A stretch of DNA of 64,000 bases from Thauera chlorobenzoica (GCF_001922305.1 NZ_CP018839.1:1116001-1180000); one strand, 5' to 3'; counted from the first letter of the stretch, positions 8,195 through 17,292 are shown. The notes: generated by a model from the sequence alone, not told the origin. Program-made: numbers and translations.

Positions 8195-8833
8195 TCAGCG
8201 CGCATCGGGCTGTGCGCCCGGAGCGGCGCGCCGGAACGCGTCGAGCTCGGCGCAGGCGGCATCGATGGCGACGATACTCGGGTAGGGGGCGAGGTCCACC
8301 TTGAAGCGGCGCGCGCTGTCGACCTGCGGCACCAGATAGACGTCGGCCAGACCGGGCGTGTCGCCGAAGCAGAAGCGCCCGCGCCGCCGGTCGGCGGCGA
8401 GCATCGCTTCGAGCGCCTCGAAGCCGGCGCTGATCCAGGTGCCGCACCAGGCGTTGACCGCGTCCTCGCCGGTGCCGAGCTGCTGGCGCAGGTATTCGAG
8501 GATGCGGCGGTTGTTGATCGGGTGGATGTCGCAGCCGACGATCGCCGCCATCGCCCGCACCCGGGCGCGGTCCTCGGTGTTCGCCGGCAGCAGCGGCGGG
8601 GTGGGGTGGCGCTCCTCGAGCCATTCGATCACCGCCGGCGACTGGATCAGGGTCAGCTCGCCGTCGACCAGCGCCGGCACCAGCTGCTGCGGGTTGACCG
8701 CCCTGAACGCGGCGCCGAGATGCTCCTCGGTGCGCAGATCGACCGGCACGTAGTCGTAGGCGATGCCCTTCAGGTTGAGCGCGATGCGCAGGCGGTGCGA
8801 GCTGCCGCTGCGGAAGAAGTTGTACAGCTTCAT
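8195..8833 (-). CDS. maiA: Maleylpyruvate/maleylacetoacetate isomerase (zeta-class GST)
   Basis: Glutathione-dependent cis-trans isomerase converting maleylpyruvate, the gentisate ring-cleavage product, to fumarylpyruvate. The 212-residue product has the thioredoxin-like N domain with the zeta-class glutathione-activating motif at residues 9-14 (SGSSHR), the QLVPAL cis-proline region and QSPAVIEWLEE, then the helical C domain. The ATG at 8833 is used; the frame open to 9445 is a shadow of the hydroxylase gene. It lies 14 bases downstream of the hydroxylase and supplies the missing step between dioxygenase and hydrolase. NagL-type naming would be equally valid. Confidence 0.9.
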   Translation of the reverse strand: MKLYNFFRSGSSHRLRIALNLKGIAYDYVPVDLRTEEHLGAAFRAVNPQQLVPALVDGELTLIQSPAVIEWLEERHPTPPLLPANTEDRARVRAMAAIVGCDIHPINNRRILEYLRQQLGTGEDAVNAWCGTWISAGFEALEAMLAADRRRGRFCFGDTPGLADVYLVPQVDSARRFKVDLAPYPSIVAIDAACAELDAFRRAAPGAQPDAR

Positions 8834-8847
8834 CGGCCCGCCCTCGC

Positions 8848-10056
8848 TCAGTCCCGCGCCAGGCAGTTGGTGACGTTCCAGCCGTAGAGCCATTCCATGG
8901 CGTCGTAGAAGCGTTCCGGCGTGCGCCCCTTCCACAGCTCGTTGCGCACCAGGCGCTCGACCCCCTTGGCGTGGTAGATGCGGCCCATCTCGCGCGAGGA
9001 CAGCACGATGCGCGCGGTGCGGGCGACGCGCGAGCGCTGGTAGAGGTCGAAGGCCTTGGTGAAGTCGTTGTCGTTCACGCGCAGCGCCTCGCCCAGCGTG
9101 ACCGCGTCCTCCAGCGCCATGCACGCACCCTGGGCCATGTACTGGGTGGTTGGGTGGGCGGCGTCGCCGAGCAGGGTGACGCGGCCGTACGTCCATTGGC
9201 CGATCGGCTCGCGGTCGGCGGTGGCCCAGCGCTTCCAGCTCTGGGGCAGGTCGATGAGCTGGCGCGCTTTCGCGCAGATGCCCTGGAAGTAGCTCTGCAC
9301 CTCTTCCTTGCTGCCTTCGGTGACGCCCCATTCTTCCTGGTTGCGCGAGTGGAAGGTGACGACCACGTTGTACTGCTCGCCGCCGCGCAGCGGGTAATGC
9401 ACGAGGTGGCAGTTGGGGCCGACCCAGATGCTGGCGGCGTTCCACTGGAGGTTCTCGGGGAAGTCCTTCTTGTCGATCACGGCGCGGTAGACGACGTGGC
9501 CGGTGACCCGTGCCGGGTCGCCGACGTATTGCTGGCGCACCACCGATTTCACCCCGTCGGCGCCGATCAGGGCGATGCCCTGGTGGGCGGTGCCGTGCTG
9601 GTCGTACACGGTGACGCTCTGTTCGTCCTGCTCGATGCGCTCGACCCGGGTCGAGGTCAGGAACTCGACGCGGCCGGTTTCCTGCGCGCCTTCGAGCAGC
9701 GACAGGTGCACGTCGACGCGGTGGATCACCGCGTAGGGGTTGCCGAAGCGCTCGATGAAGGCCTTGCCGGTGGGAATCTTGCCGACCTGGTACTCGTCGA
9801 GGGCGTCGTGCATCACCATGTAGTCGGTATAGACCGCGCGGCCGCGCGCCTTGTCGCCGATGCCGAGGGCGTCGAAGGCGTGGAAGGCGTTGGGGCCGAG
9901 CTGGATGCCGGCGCCGATCTCGCCGATCTCGGCGGCCTGTTCGAGGACCTTCACCCGGAAGCCCTGGCGCACCAGGGCGAGAGCGGCGGCGAGGCCGCCG
10001 ATGCCGCCGCCGGCGACGAGCACGGGAAGCGGCTGCGGGGTTGCTTGCTGGGTCAT
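8848..10056 (-). CDS. 3-hydroxybenzoate 6-hydroxylase (FAD monooxygenase)
   Basis: Flavin-dependent hydroxylase making gentisate (2,5-dihydroxybenzoate) from 3-hydroxybenzoate with NADH and O2. The 402-residue protein shows the FAD GxGxxG motif at 16-21, the DG motif in IGADGVKSVVR near residue 165 and GDAAHP near 297, all typical of class A flavoprotein hydroxylases. Residues such as YGRVTLLGDAAHPTTQYMAQ and the length fit the XlnD/NagX/MhbM group rather than salicylate hydroxylase, and the flanking gentisate genes support that. GGAGGAGAC precedes the ATG at 10056. Salicylate 5-hydroxylation is unlikely because those enzymes are Rieske type. Confidence 0.88.
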   Translation of the reverse strand: MTQQATPQPLPVLVAGGGIGGLAAALALVRQGFRVKVLEQAAEIGEIGAGIQLGPNAFHAFDALGIGDKARGRAVYTDYMVMHDALDEYQVGKIPTGKAFIERFGNPYAVIHRVDVHLSLLEGAQETGRVEFLTSTRVERIEQDEQSVTVYDQHGTAHQGIALIGADGVKSVVRQQYVGDPARVTGHVVYRAVIDKKDFPENLQWNAASIWVGPNCHLVHYPLRGGEQYNVVVTFHSRNQEEWGVTEGSKEEVQSYFQGICAKARQLIDLPQSWKRWATADREPIGQWTYGRVTLLGDAAHPTTQYMAQGACMALEDAVTLGEALRVNDNDFTKAFDLYQRSRVARTARIVLSSREMGRIYHAKGVERLVRNELWKGRTPERFYDAMEWLYGWNVTNCLARD

Positions 10057-10082
10057 GGATGTCTCCTCCGTCAGGGGCGGGT

Positions 10083-10793
10083 TTATTCGGCCTGGCCGAT
10101 GTTCAGGACGATGTCGCCGACCCCGTCGACGTGGCCGGTAATGTGGTCGCCCGGCTTCACCGCGCCGACGCCTTCCGGCGTGCCGGTGTAGATCAGGTCG
10201 CCCGGTTCGAGGTGATAGAACTTCGACAGGTCGGCGATGATTTCGCGGATGTTCCAGATCAGCATCGACAGGTCGGCGCGTTGCTTGGTCTCGCCGTTGA
10301 CCTCCAGGTGGATCGCGCCCTTGTCGAGCACGGCCTGGCCGGCAGCGGGGACGATCTCGGTGCAGACGGCCGACTTCTCGAAGTTCTTGCCCAGGTCCCA
10401 GGGCCGGCCCTGCTCGCGGGCGACGAGCTGCAGGTCGCGGCGGGTCATGTCGAGACCGGCGGCATAGCCGTAGATCAGCTCATCGGCCTCGGCTTCGGCG
10501 ACGCGGAAACCGGCCTTGCCGATCGCGACCACCAGTTCCATTTCGAAGTGGTAGTTCGAGGTGCCGGCCGGGTAGGGCACGGTGGCGCCGGAGTCGACCA
10601 CGGTGGAGGCGTCCTTCAGGAAATAGAAGGGGCTCATCGTCGCCTTGTCCACCGGGCGCCCCATCTCCACCGCGTGGGCGTGGTAGTTACGGCCGACGCA
10701 GAAAATGCGCCGCACCGGGAAGCGCACCCCGGTGCCGCGCACGGGCAGGGAATAGACCGGCGACGGGGCCCACAGGTATTGGATTTCGCTCAT
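10083..10793 (-). CDS. Fumarylpyruvate hydrolase (FAH family)
   Basis: Hydrolyses fumarylpyruvate to fumarate and pyruvate, the last step of the gentisate pathway. It is 236 residues, the usual length for the short FAH family. RIFCVGRNYHAHAVEMG near the N terminus and the metal-binding HFEMELVVAIGK (Glu84 and Glu86) are visible, as is the C-terminal GDLIYTGTPEGVG. It lies between gentisate dioxygenase and the hydroxylase, 26 bases from the latter. Without the operon one could only say 2-hydroxyhepta-diene-dioate isomerase-like hydrolase; context makes fumarylpyruvate the likely substrate. Confidence 0.9.
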   Translation of the reverse strand: MSEIQYLWAPSPVYSLPVRGTGVRFPVRRIFCVGRNYHAHAVEMGRPVDKATMSPFYFLKDASTVVDSGATVPYPAGTSNYHFEMELVVAIGKAGFRVAEAEADELIYGYAAGLDMTRRDLQLVAREQGRPWDLGKNFEKSAVCTEIVPAAGQAVLDKGAIHLEVNGETKQRADLSMLIWNIREIIADLSKFYHLEPGDLIYTGTPEGVGAVKPGDHITGHVDGVGDIVLNIGQAE

Positions 10794-10840
10794 GTTCTCG
10801 CACTCTCGGATAGGAAATGGGAATCGGGATAGTGCGCCGT

Positions 10841-11881
10841 TCAGGGGCGCACTTCATAGACGCCGAGCTTCTTGTGCAGCGGGCTTTCGTCGGCGATGAA
10901 GAGGAAGGCGGGCTCGCTCGTCGAGCGGTTCTTCAGGCTCACCGGGGTGTAGCCCGGTGCGCAGCAGGTGTCGGCCGGCGCGAGGGCGAAGGGGGCGCCG
11001 TCGATGGCGACTTCGGCGCTGCCCTCGATCAGGTGGAACACCATCGCCGGCGAGCGCACCGGCAGGTTCAGGGTTTCGCCCGGACGCAGCATCAGCGCCG
11101 AGTAGCCGAGGATGTTCTGGCAGTCGGCGCCGGTCTCGGGGTTCACGTAGGCAACCTGCACCGCCTCGAGCTGCGGCTGCGACTCGGCCAGGCTCAGCAG
11201 CGCGGCGCGGGCCTCCGCCCAGGGGTAGCGCAGCATCGGGTACTGGTGCGCGCTGCCGCGGCTAAACACCGGCGAGGGGACGATGCCGCCGTGCGCGTAG
11301 CTGCGCTCGGTGAGGGTGGCGCGCACCTCCTGTGCCCGGCCCTCGACGTGGTAGGAGGTCTCGGTGTAATACACCAGCGGCAGGTCGAGCACGTCGAGCC
11401 AGATCACCGGCTCGCTGCCGTCGTGGCCGTGTTCGTGCCACAGCCCGGTGGGGGTCAGGATCAGGTCGCCGCGGCGCATCGGACACTTTTCACCGTCGAC
11501 GGTGGTGTACGCCCCTTCGCCTTCGACGATCATGCGGACCGCATTGGGGGTGTGCTTGTGCGCGGGCGCCCACTCGCCCGGCAGCAGCAGCTGCATGCCG
11601 AGGTAGATGCTCGAGCTGGCCTGCATCTTCTCCAGGCCGTGGCCGGGGTTGGCGAGCACCAGCACGCGGCGTTCGGCCTTCTCGATCGGGGTCAGCTCGC
11701 CGGCCTGCAGCAGCAGCGGACGCAGCGCGGCGTAGGACCAGCAGGTGGGGCGGGTGCGCAGCGCCGGCTTGCCGGGGGGCAGCACCGCGCGCAGGCTGGG
11801 CCACAGCGGGACGAGGTTTTGTGCGCTCAGCGCTTCGCGGTATTCGAGGGGCAGGTCTTCGAGGGTGCCGAGTTGCTGCAT
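10841..11881 (-). CDS. Gentisate 1,2-dioxygenase
   Basis: Bicupin Fe(II) ring-cleavage dioxygenase opening gentisate to maleylpyruvate. It has 346 residues; the N-terminal cupin carries His108, His110 (APAHKHTPNA) and His149 (GLWHEHG), matching the family iron ligands. The C-terminal cupin is degenerate. It is the first gene of the leftward operon, 153 bases from the divergent LysR gene. The start is the ATG at 11881 with CGGAG upstream. A TonB-independent TRAP importer, 6-hydroxylase, isomerase and hydrolase follow in the same direction. Confidence 0.93.
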   Translation of the reverse strand: MQQLGTLEDLPLEYREALSAQNLVPLWPSLRAVLPPGKPALRTRPTCWSYAALRPLLLQAGELTPIEKAERRVLVLANPGHGLEKMQASSSIYLGMQLLLPGEWAPAHKHTPNAVRMIVEGEGAYTTVDGEKCPMRRGDLILTPTGLWHEHGHDGSEPVIWLDVLDLPLVYYTETSYHVEGRAQEVRATLTERSYAHGGIVPSPVFSRGSAHQYPMLRYPWAEARAALLSLAESQPQLEAVQVAYVNPETGADCQNILGYSALMLRPGETLNLPVRSPAMVFHLIEGSAEVAIDGAPFALAPADTCCAPGYTPVSLKNRSTSEPAFLFIADESPLHKKLGVYEVRP

Positions 11882-11981
11882 GGTGAGCTGTCTCCGGGGG
11901 CAGGAAAAACCGACGTATCGGAATTTCTTTAATATGGATCAAAATAATTTCTACGGCTCGCACTGTAGCGGCGGAGCAGAA

Positions 11982-12010
11982 TTCAATCCATGCACGGAAT
12001 CGAATAAGAT
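11982..12010 (+). promoter_or_regulatory. Promoter of the LysR gene
   Basis: TTCAAT, 17-base spacer, TAAGAT. The -10 box lies inside an inverted repeat (11997-12016), which fits autoregulation by the LysR protein. Confidence 0.4.
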
Positions 12011-12016
12011 CGATTC
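11997..12016. promoter_or_regulatory. Inverted repeat, likely LysR operator
   Basis: GAATCGA-N6-TCGATTC with perfect 7-base arms, in the 153-base gap between gentisate dioxygenase and lysR. The position and symmetry suit a LysR-family recognition site acting on both promoters. Confidence 0.5.
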
Positions 12017-12034
12017 TAAAACGCAATAGAGGGC

Positions 12035-12994
12035 ATGGCCATGCTGAATATCGACACCCGCTTGCTCCAGGTCTTCGACGAAATCTACAAGACGCGCAGC
12101 GTCAGCCTGGCGGCCGAACAACTGGGACTGGGACAGCCGGCGGTCAGCATCGCGCTGGGCAAGCTGCGCCAGCACTTCGACGATCCGCTGTTCGTGCGCA
12201 CCTCGACCGGGATGGACCCGACGCCGCTCGGCGAGGAGCTGGTGCAGCCGATCCGCGCCGCGATCGATGCCCTCGATGTGGCGCTGGGATATCGCAGCAG
12301 CTTCGATCCGGCCAGCGTCGAGCGCAGCTTTCGCATCGCCATGACCGACATCTCGCAGCTCGTGCTGCTGCCCGGGCTGTGGGCACGCCTGCGCGCGCAG
12401 GCCCCGGGGGTGCGCATCGAGGTGATCCATCTGGCGGCCGACACCCCCGCCCGCCTGGAGACGGGCGACATCGATCTGGCGCTCGGCTTCATGCCCCAGC
12501 TCGAGGCCGGCTTCTATCAGCAGGCCTTGTTCCGCCAGCACTATGTCTGCCTGGCGAGCGCCGACCACCCGCGCATCCGGGGCAGTCTCGATCTGGCGCA
12601 GTTCGAGGCCGAGGAGCACGCCGTGGTGACGACTTCAGGCACCGGCCACCATTACCTGGACCGTGAGCTGGCACGGCAGAACATCACCCGGCGGGTGGCG
12701 CTGCAGGTGCCGAACTTCATCGGCGTCGCCTTCGTCGTCGAGCACACCGAGCTGATCGTGACCATTCCCACCCGCCTCGGTGAAATGCTGCGGGGGCGCG
12801 GGCGCTTCTGCACCTACCCGGTGCCGTTTCCGCTCCCGGACTATGACATCAAGCAGCATTGGCACGAGCGCTTCCACCACGACCCGGGCAACCGCTGGCT
12901 GCGCGGGCTGATCCGCGAACTGCTCGGCGAGCCGGTGGGGGAGGAGCGGAAAGGGACGCTGCCCGCGGGCACGGCGCGGGCGGGTGAGCGTTAG
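12035..12994 (+). CDS. LysR-family regulator of the 3-hydroxybenzoate/gentisate operon
   Basis: LysR-type activator of 319 residues: winged helix-turn-helix at about residues 9-66 (SLAAEQLGLGQPAVSIALGKLR) and a periplasmic-binding-protein-like effector domain from about 95. The N terminus resembles NagR/NahR/DntR-type regulators of aromatic-acid catabolism. It is divergent from the gentisate operon, the classic arrangement for its control; 3-hydroxybenzoate or gentisate would be the inducer (inferred). ATG at 12035 is used; ATG at 12041 is an alternative. Its stop codon overlaps the stop of the convergent TetR gene by four bases. Confidence 0.88.
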   Translation: MAMLNIDTRLLQVFDEIYKTRSVSLAAEQLGLGQPAVSIALGKLRQHFDDPLFVRTSTGMDPTPLGEELVQPIRAAIDALDVALGYRSSFDPASVERSFRIAMTDISQLVLLPGLWARLRAQAPGVRIEVIHLAADTPARLETGDIDLALGFMPQLEAGFYQQALFRQHYVCLASADHPRIRGSLDLAQFEAEEHAVVTTSGTGHHYLDRELARQNITRRVALQVPNFIGVAFVVEHTELIVTIPTRLGEMLRGRGRFCTYPVPFPLPDYDIKQHWHERFHHDPGNRWLRGLIRELLGEPVGEERKGTLPAGTARAGER

Positions 12995-13905
12995 GACTGG
13001 ACGCCGCGGCGGACGATGTCGACGATGCCCGCGGCAATCTCTGCCGGGCTGCGCCGGCCTTCGCGGTACCAGATGAACACCCAGTTCAGCGCACCCAGCA
13101 GCACCAGGCGCAGCAGGGTGCGGTCCGCGCCCCGCGCCAGGGGGAGGGCGTCGATCAGATCCCGGTAAATCTTTTCGAACGCCTCGCGGTCGTCGCGGGT
13201 CATCGCCAGCAGGTTCTGATGGCCGGTGAACGCGAGGCTGCGCCCGGTGATGCGATCGATCGGCGAATCCCCGACCATGCCCGAGACGTGTACTTCGCAG
13301 GCGCGCCGCAGGCTGTCCCAGGGGTCGCTGCCGGCGGCGGCGGCGGCTTTCGCCCGTTCCTGCACGCGCTTGAAACCTTCCCGGTGCACGGCGAGATAGA
13401 GCGCCTCCTTGGAGGCGAAGTGGTGATAGACCGAACCTGGCAGCAGGCCGACTTCGCCGGCGATGTCGCGGATCGAGGTGCGGTCATAGCCTTGCTGGGC
13501 AAACAGCCGCGCCGCCGCGTGCAGGATCAGCTGGCGGCGGTCGAGCGCCATGCCCCCGCCATCGCCGCCTTTCCCGTGCTCCTCGCTGGCGTGGGCGTCG
13601 CGTGCCAGCCGGGTGCTGAGCGTGCCGCGCTCGAGCAGATGGCGCTGGCTCTCACTCAGCGCGTCGACCCCTTCGGGCGCCGCGTCGGCGAGCGCCTGGA
13701 GGCGCTTCACCGCGGTTTCGAGGCCGTGTTTCTGCCAGATGTAGCGCACCCCGGAGGCGGAGATCCGCAGCCCGTCGAGGCGCAGGCGCTCGGCGACGGC
13801 GGCCTGGCCGAGCTTCGGCTCGCTGCGGGCGAGGTCGAGGATGGCCGATTCGATCTCGTCGCCAGGGGTGGAAGTGAGGGCGGAAGGGGGGCTGTCCTGT
13901 GTCAT
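12991..13905 (-). CDS. TetR-family regulator with an extra N-terminal HTH domain
   Basis: A 304-residue repressor-like protein, about 100 residues longer than a normal TetR protein. Residues 15-75 (RISASGVRYIWQKHGLET, then KRLQAL) resemble the helix-turn-helix of IS481-type transposases. A linker follows, then a standard TetR DNA-binding domain at about 120-170 (SIRDIAGEVGLLPGSVYHHF) and a TetR ligand domain. The start is the ATG at 13905; the open frame to 14034 crosses promoter sequence. It is divergent from the phenylpropanoid-type operon starting at 14235 and is the likely regulator of it. The ligand is probably an acyl-CoA (inferred from neighbours). Confidence 0.85.
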   Translation of the reverse strand: MTQDSPPSALTSTPGDEIESAILDLARSEPKLGQAAVAERLRLDGLRISASGVRYIWQKHGLETAVKRLQALADAAPEGVDALSESQRHLLERGTLSTRLARDAHASEEHGKGGDGGGMALDRRQLILHAAARLFAQQGYDRTSIRDIAGEVGLLPGSVYHHFASKEALYLAVHREGFKRVQERAKAAAAAGSDPWDSLRRACEVHVSGMVGDSPIDRITGRSLAFTGHQNLLAMTRDDREAFEKIYRDLIDALPLARGADRTLLRLVLLGALNWVFIWYREGRRSPAEIAAGIVDIVRRGVQS

Positions 13906-14234
13906 CGGCGATAGGGCGGGACGGCGGTTCCGGAAGTGGGAGGCGAATTCTAGCTCGGTCGTCCGGCTTCGGCTCGGGCCTTCGCTGCAGGCGACTTCCA
14001 TCATAGGATAATTATTTGAACAATGGTTTGACAAGTTAGTTTGTCCGGGTTAGTTTTGCATCGCCGTCGCAGCGCCCTTCCCTAGTCGTCGATCAATGCA
14101 CCGGGGGACGTCCGGGCGATGCGCATGCGCCATACAGCAAGAGGGAGGTTCCGCGAAGCGGCCGAGCCCCGGTTTCACCCAGTCAAGACCTTCGGGCCCG
14201 AGCGGGCCCGGAATCACAATCCGGAGGAGCGAAG
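13906..14234. other. Divergent control region, TetR gene and CoA-ligase operon
   Basis: 329 bases without a gene. It carries the rightward promoter and operator listed separately; an AT-rich patch (about 14000-14040) stands out against GC-rich surroundings. The last 100 bases before the binding protein are an untranslated leader ending in GGAGGAG. Confidence 0.6.
14028..14056 (+). promoter_or_regulatory. Promoter and operator of the phenylpropanoid-type operon
   Basis: A perfect TTGACA, 17-base spacer and TAGTTT. The -35 box is overlapped by GACAAgttagtTTGTC (14030-14045), an inverted repeat with 5-base arms where the adjacent TetR protein could act as repressor. Confidence 0.5.
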
Positions 14235-15380
14235 ATGATCAAGATGAAGAAACTCGCAGTGCTGTGTTCGGCCCTCGGCCTGCTCGCCGGCCAGTCCGCA
14301 CTGGCCGAGGTGGTGGTCGGTATTTCGGTGTCGACGACCGGCCCCGGGGCCTCGCTCGGGATTCCCGAGAAGAACGCGTTCGCCCTGCTGCCGGGCGAGA
14401 TCGGCGGCGAGAAGGTGCGCTACATCGTGCTCGACGACGGCTCCGATCCGTCGAATGCGACCAAGAATGCGCGCAAGCTGGTCACCGAAGAAAAGGTCGA
14501 TGTGCTGGTGGGCTCGGCGGTGACGCCGGCCAGTGCCGCGATTGCCCAGGTCGCGTTCGAGACCAAGACGCCGCACGTCGCCCTGTCGCCGGTCAGCCTG
14601 CCGGCCGACCGGGGCCACTGGGCGTTCCGCACCCCGCAGCACAACAGCGTGATGGCCGGGGCGCTGGTCGAGCACATGAAGTCCGCCGGGGTCAAGACGC
14701 TGGGCTTTATCGGCTTTTCCGATGCCTACGGCGATGAGTGGCTGGCCGCGCTCAATCCCCTGCTCGAACAGGCCGGGATCAAGCTCGGGGTGGTCGAACG
14801 CTATGCACGCAACGACACTTCGGTGACCGGCCAGGTGCTCAAGCTGGTCGCGGCACAGCCCGATGCGATCATCGTCGTCGGCTCCGGCAGCCCTGCCGCC
14901 CTGCCCCAGACCACCCTGGTCGAGCGCGGCTACAAGGGGCAGGTCTACCAGACCCACGCGGTCGCCAACCAGGCTTTCCTCAGCGTTGCCGGCAAGGCGG
15001 CCGACGGCGTGATCCTGCCGGTCGGGCCGGTGGTGGTGGTCAACCAGATCGCCGGCGATCACCCCTCGAAGCGCATCGGTGCCGCCTTCGTCCACCAGTA
15101 CGAAGAAAAGTACGGTGCCGGCAGCTTCTCGTCCTTCGCCGGCCACGCCTACGACGCCTACCGCCTGCTCGAGGCGGCGGTTCCGGTCGCGCTCAAGAGC
15201 GCCCGCCCGGGTACGCCGGAGTTTCGCCAGGCGATGCGTGACGCCCTCGAGACCAACAAGGATGTGGTCGGGGTGCACGGGGTCTACAACATGAGTCCCG
15301 ACGACCACTTCGGTCTCGACCAGCGCGGTCGCGTGCTGGTGCGCATCGACCAGGGCCGCTACACCCTGATCGGGCAGTGA
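14235..15380 (+). CDS. ABC-type substrate-binding protein (LivK-like)
   Basis: Periplasmic binding protein of the branched-chain amino acid/aromatic acid class, 381 residues, signal peptide cleaved after Ala24 (ALA|EV), type I periplasmic fold (PF13458-like). GGAGGAG precedes the ATG. It is the first gene of an operon for CoA-dependent degradation of an aromatic acid, so hydroxycinnamate or phenylpropanoid acids are likely ligands. No permease or ATPase genes follow in this operon; it may share a transporter such as the one at 53.6-57 kb, whose own binding protein is distinct. Confidence 0.88.
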   Translation: MIKMKKLAVLCSALGLLAGQSALAEVVVGISVSTTGPGASLGIPEKNAFALLPGEIGGEKVRYIVLDDGSDPSNATKNARKLVTEEKVDVLVGSAVTPASAAIAQVAFETKTPHVALSPVSLPADRGHWAFRTPQHNSVMAGALVEHMKSAGVKTLGFIGFSDAYGDEWLAALNPLLEQAGIKLGVVERYARNDTSVTGQVLKLVAAQPDAIIVVGSGSPAALPQTTLVERGYKGQVYQTHAVANQAFLSVAGKAADGVILPVGPVVVVNQIAGDHPSKRIGAAFVHQYEEKYGAGSFSSFAGHAYDAYRLLEAAVPVALKSARPGTPEFRQAMRDALETNKDVVGVHGVYNMSPDDHFGLDQRGRVLVRIDQGRYTLIGQ

Positions 15381-15409
15381 GCGGCGGCGGAACAGGCGAG
15401 AGGAACATC

Positions 15410-17275
15410 ATGAGCGTCGATACCCAGGAAATGGAGCGCATGTTCTCCCTGCCGGTGGTCAGCGTAGACCGGCGGCCGGACGGAACGCAGCTGTTGCGCT
15501 CCGGCATTCCCTTTCCCGATACCTACACCCGTTGCGTGGGCGACTGGTTCGAGCACTGGGCGAAGGCGGCGCCCGATCGCCTGTTCCTCGCCGAGCGCGA
15601 CCGTGCCGGCGCGTGGGTGCGGCTGAGCTACGGCGAGGCCCGCCGCCGCGTGCTGGCGATCGCGACCTGGCTGCTCGGACAGAAGCTGTCGGCCGAGCGC
15701 CCGGTGGTGATCCTGTCCGACAACTCGATCGAGCACGCCCTGCTGATGCTGGCGGCGATGCACATCGGTGTCCCTTCGAGCGCGATCTCGCCGGGCAACT
15801 CGCTGATGTCGAAGGACTTCGTCAAGCTCAAGGGCAACATCGAGCTGCTCCGCCCCGGGCTCATCTATGCCGACCCGGTGGAGCGCTTCGCCCCCGCGCT
15901 GGCGGCGATCGGCGAGCTCCACGACGGCGTCGTGGTCGCCGGCGGCAACAGCGCGCCGACCGCCGGCACCCTGCCGTTCGCGATGCTCGAGCGCGATGCC
16001 GACGAGGCCGCGGTGATGGCGGCCTTCGCCCGCATCACCCCCGACACCATCGGCAAGTTCCTGTTCACTTCGGGCTCGGTGGGCACGCCGAAGGCGGTGA
16101 TCAACACCCAGCGCATGATGTGCTCGAACCAGACGGCGAAGGCGCTGATGTGGCCTTTCCTCGCCGGCGAGCCGCCGGTGCTGGTCGAATGGCTGCCGTG
16201 GAGCCACACCTTCGGCAGCAATCACAACATGAACATGGTGCTGCGCTGGGGCGGGTCGGTGTACATCGACGACGGCAAGCCGACGCCGGCGCTGCTCGAG
16301 CGCACGGTGAACAACCTCAAGGAAGTGTCGCCGACGATGTACTTCAACGTCCCGCGCGCCTACGACATGCTGGTGCCGCTGCTGCGCGAGGACGCCGCCC
16401 TGCGCGAGAGCTTCTTCCGCCGGCTGAAGTTCATCTTCTACGCCGGCGCGGCGCTGCCGCACCACCTGTGGTCGGCGCTCGAGGAATTGTCCGAGGCCAC
16501 CACCGGCAGGAAAGTGATGATCGTGTCCTCGTGGGGCTCGACCGAGACCGCACCGATGGCCACCGACTGCCATTTCGATGCGATCCGCTCGGGAGTGATC
16601 GGGGTGCCGATTCCGGGCACCACGCTCAAGCTCGTGCCTTCGGCGGACAAGCTCGAAGTGCGGGTGAAGGGGCCGAACGTGTTCCCCGGCTACTGGAAGC
16701 AGCCCGAGATCACGGCGAAATCCTTCGACGAGGAAGGCTTCTACATGATCGGCGACGCGGTCGAGTTCGTCGATCCCGCACGCCCCGAGCTCGGCCTGCT
16801 GTTCGACGGCCGCATCGGCGAGGACTTCAAGCTGCTCACCGGCACCTGGGTCCATGTCGGTTCGCTGCGGGTGGCCGGCATCGATGCGATGAAGCCGATC
16901 GCCCAGGACATCGTCGTCACCGGCCACGACCGCGACGAGATCGGCTTCCTGGTCTTCCCCAACATTCCGGAATGCCGCCGCCTGTGCCCGGGCCTGGCGC
17001 CGGACGCTTCCCTGGTCGACGTGCTGATGAACCCCGAGATCCGCAGCCGCATCCGCCACGGCATGGCGATGATGAAAGGCAAGGGCGGCGGCACCTCGAC
17101 CTACCCCACCCGTGCCCTGCTGATGGCCGAGCCGCCTTCGGTGGAGGCCGGCGAGATCACCGACAAGGGTTACATCAACCAGCGCATCGCGCTCAGCCGC
17201 CGTGCCGACCTGGTCGAGTTTCTCCATGCCGACCTGCCGGACAAGACCGTGATCACGGTGCACGCCGCAATCTGA
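15410..17275 (+). CDS. fcs: Feruloyl-CoA synthase-like AMP-forming acid-CoA ligase
   Basis: Activates a hydroxycinnamate or related phenylpropanoid acid to its CoA thioester with ATP. The 621-residue protein has the adenylate-forming P-loop TSGSVGTPK near residue 220, the SWGSTETAP motif near 368 and a C-terminal GRIGEDFKLLTGTWVHVG, a signature of the feruloyl-CoA synthase group in place of the usual GR(S/T)DD. The ATG at 15410 follows AGAGGAAC; a GTG overlapping the previous stop would add 11 residues. Hydratase, thiolase, SDR and acyl-CoA dehydrogenase follow. The exact substrate (ferulate, coumarate, 3-hydroxycinnamate or phenylpropionate) is not decided by sequence. Confidence 0.88.
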   Translation: MSVDTQEMERMFSLPVVSVDRRPDGTQLLRSGIPFPDTYTRCVGDWFEHWAKAAPDRLFLAERDRAGAWVRLSYGEARRRVLAIATWLLGQKLSAERPVVILSDNSIEHALLMLAAMHIGVPSSAISPGNSLMSKDFVKLKGNIELLRPGLIYADPVERFAPALAAIGELHDGVVVAGGNSAPTAGTLPFAMLERDADEAAVMAAFARITPDTIGKFLFTSGSVGTPKAVINTQRMMCSNQTAKALMWPFLAGEPPVLVEWLPWSHTFGSNHNMNMVLRWGGSVYIDDGKPTPALLERTVNNLKEVSPTMYFNVPRAYDMLVPLLREDAALRESFFRRLKFIFYAGAALPHHLWSALEELSEATTGRKVMIVSSWGSTETAPMATDCHFDAIRSGVIGVPIPGTTLKLVPSADKLEVRVKGPNVFPGYWKQPEITAKSFDEEGFYMIGDAVEFVDPARPELGLLFDGRIGEDFKLLTGTWVHVGSLRVAGIDAMKPIAQDIVVTGHDRDEIGFLVFPNIPECRRLCPGLAPDASLVDVLMNPEIRSRIRHGMAMMKGKGGGTSTYPTRALLMAEPPSVEAGEITDKGYINQRIALSRRADLVEFLHADLPDKTVITVHAAI

Positions 17276-17292
17276 ACTACCGGAACAAAACA

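Noticed and set aside
12991..13905. Insertion sequence at the TetR gene
   Set aside because: Only the helix-turn-helix portion looks transposase-like; there is no catalytic domain, terminal repeat or target duplication.
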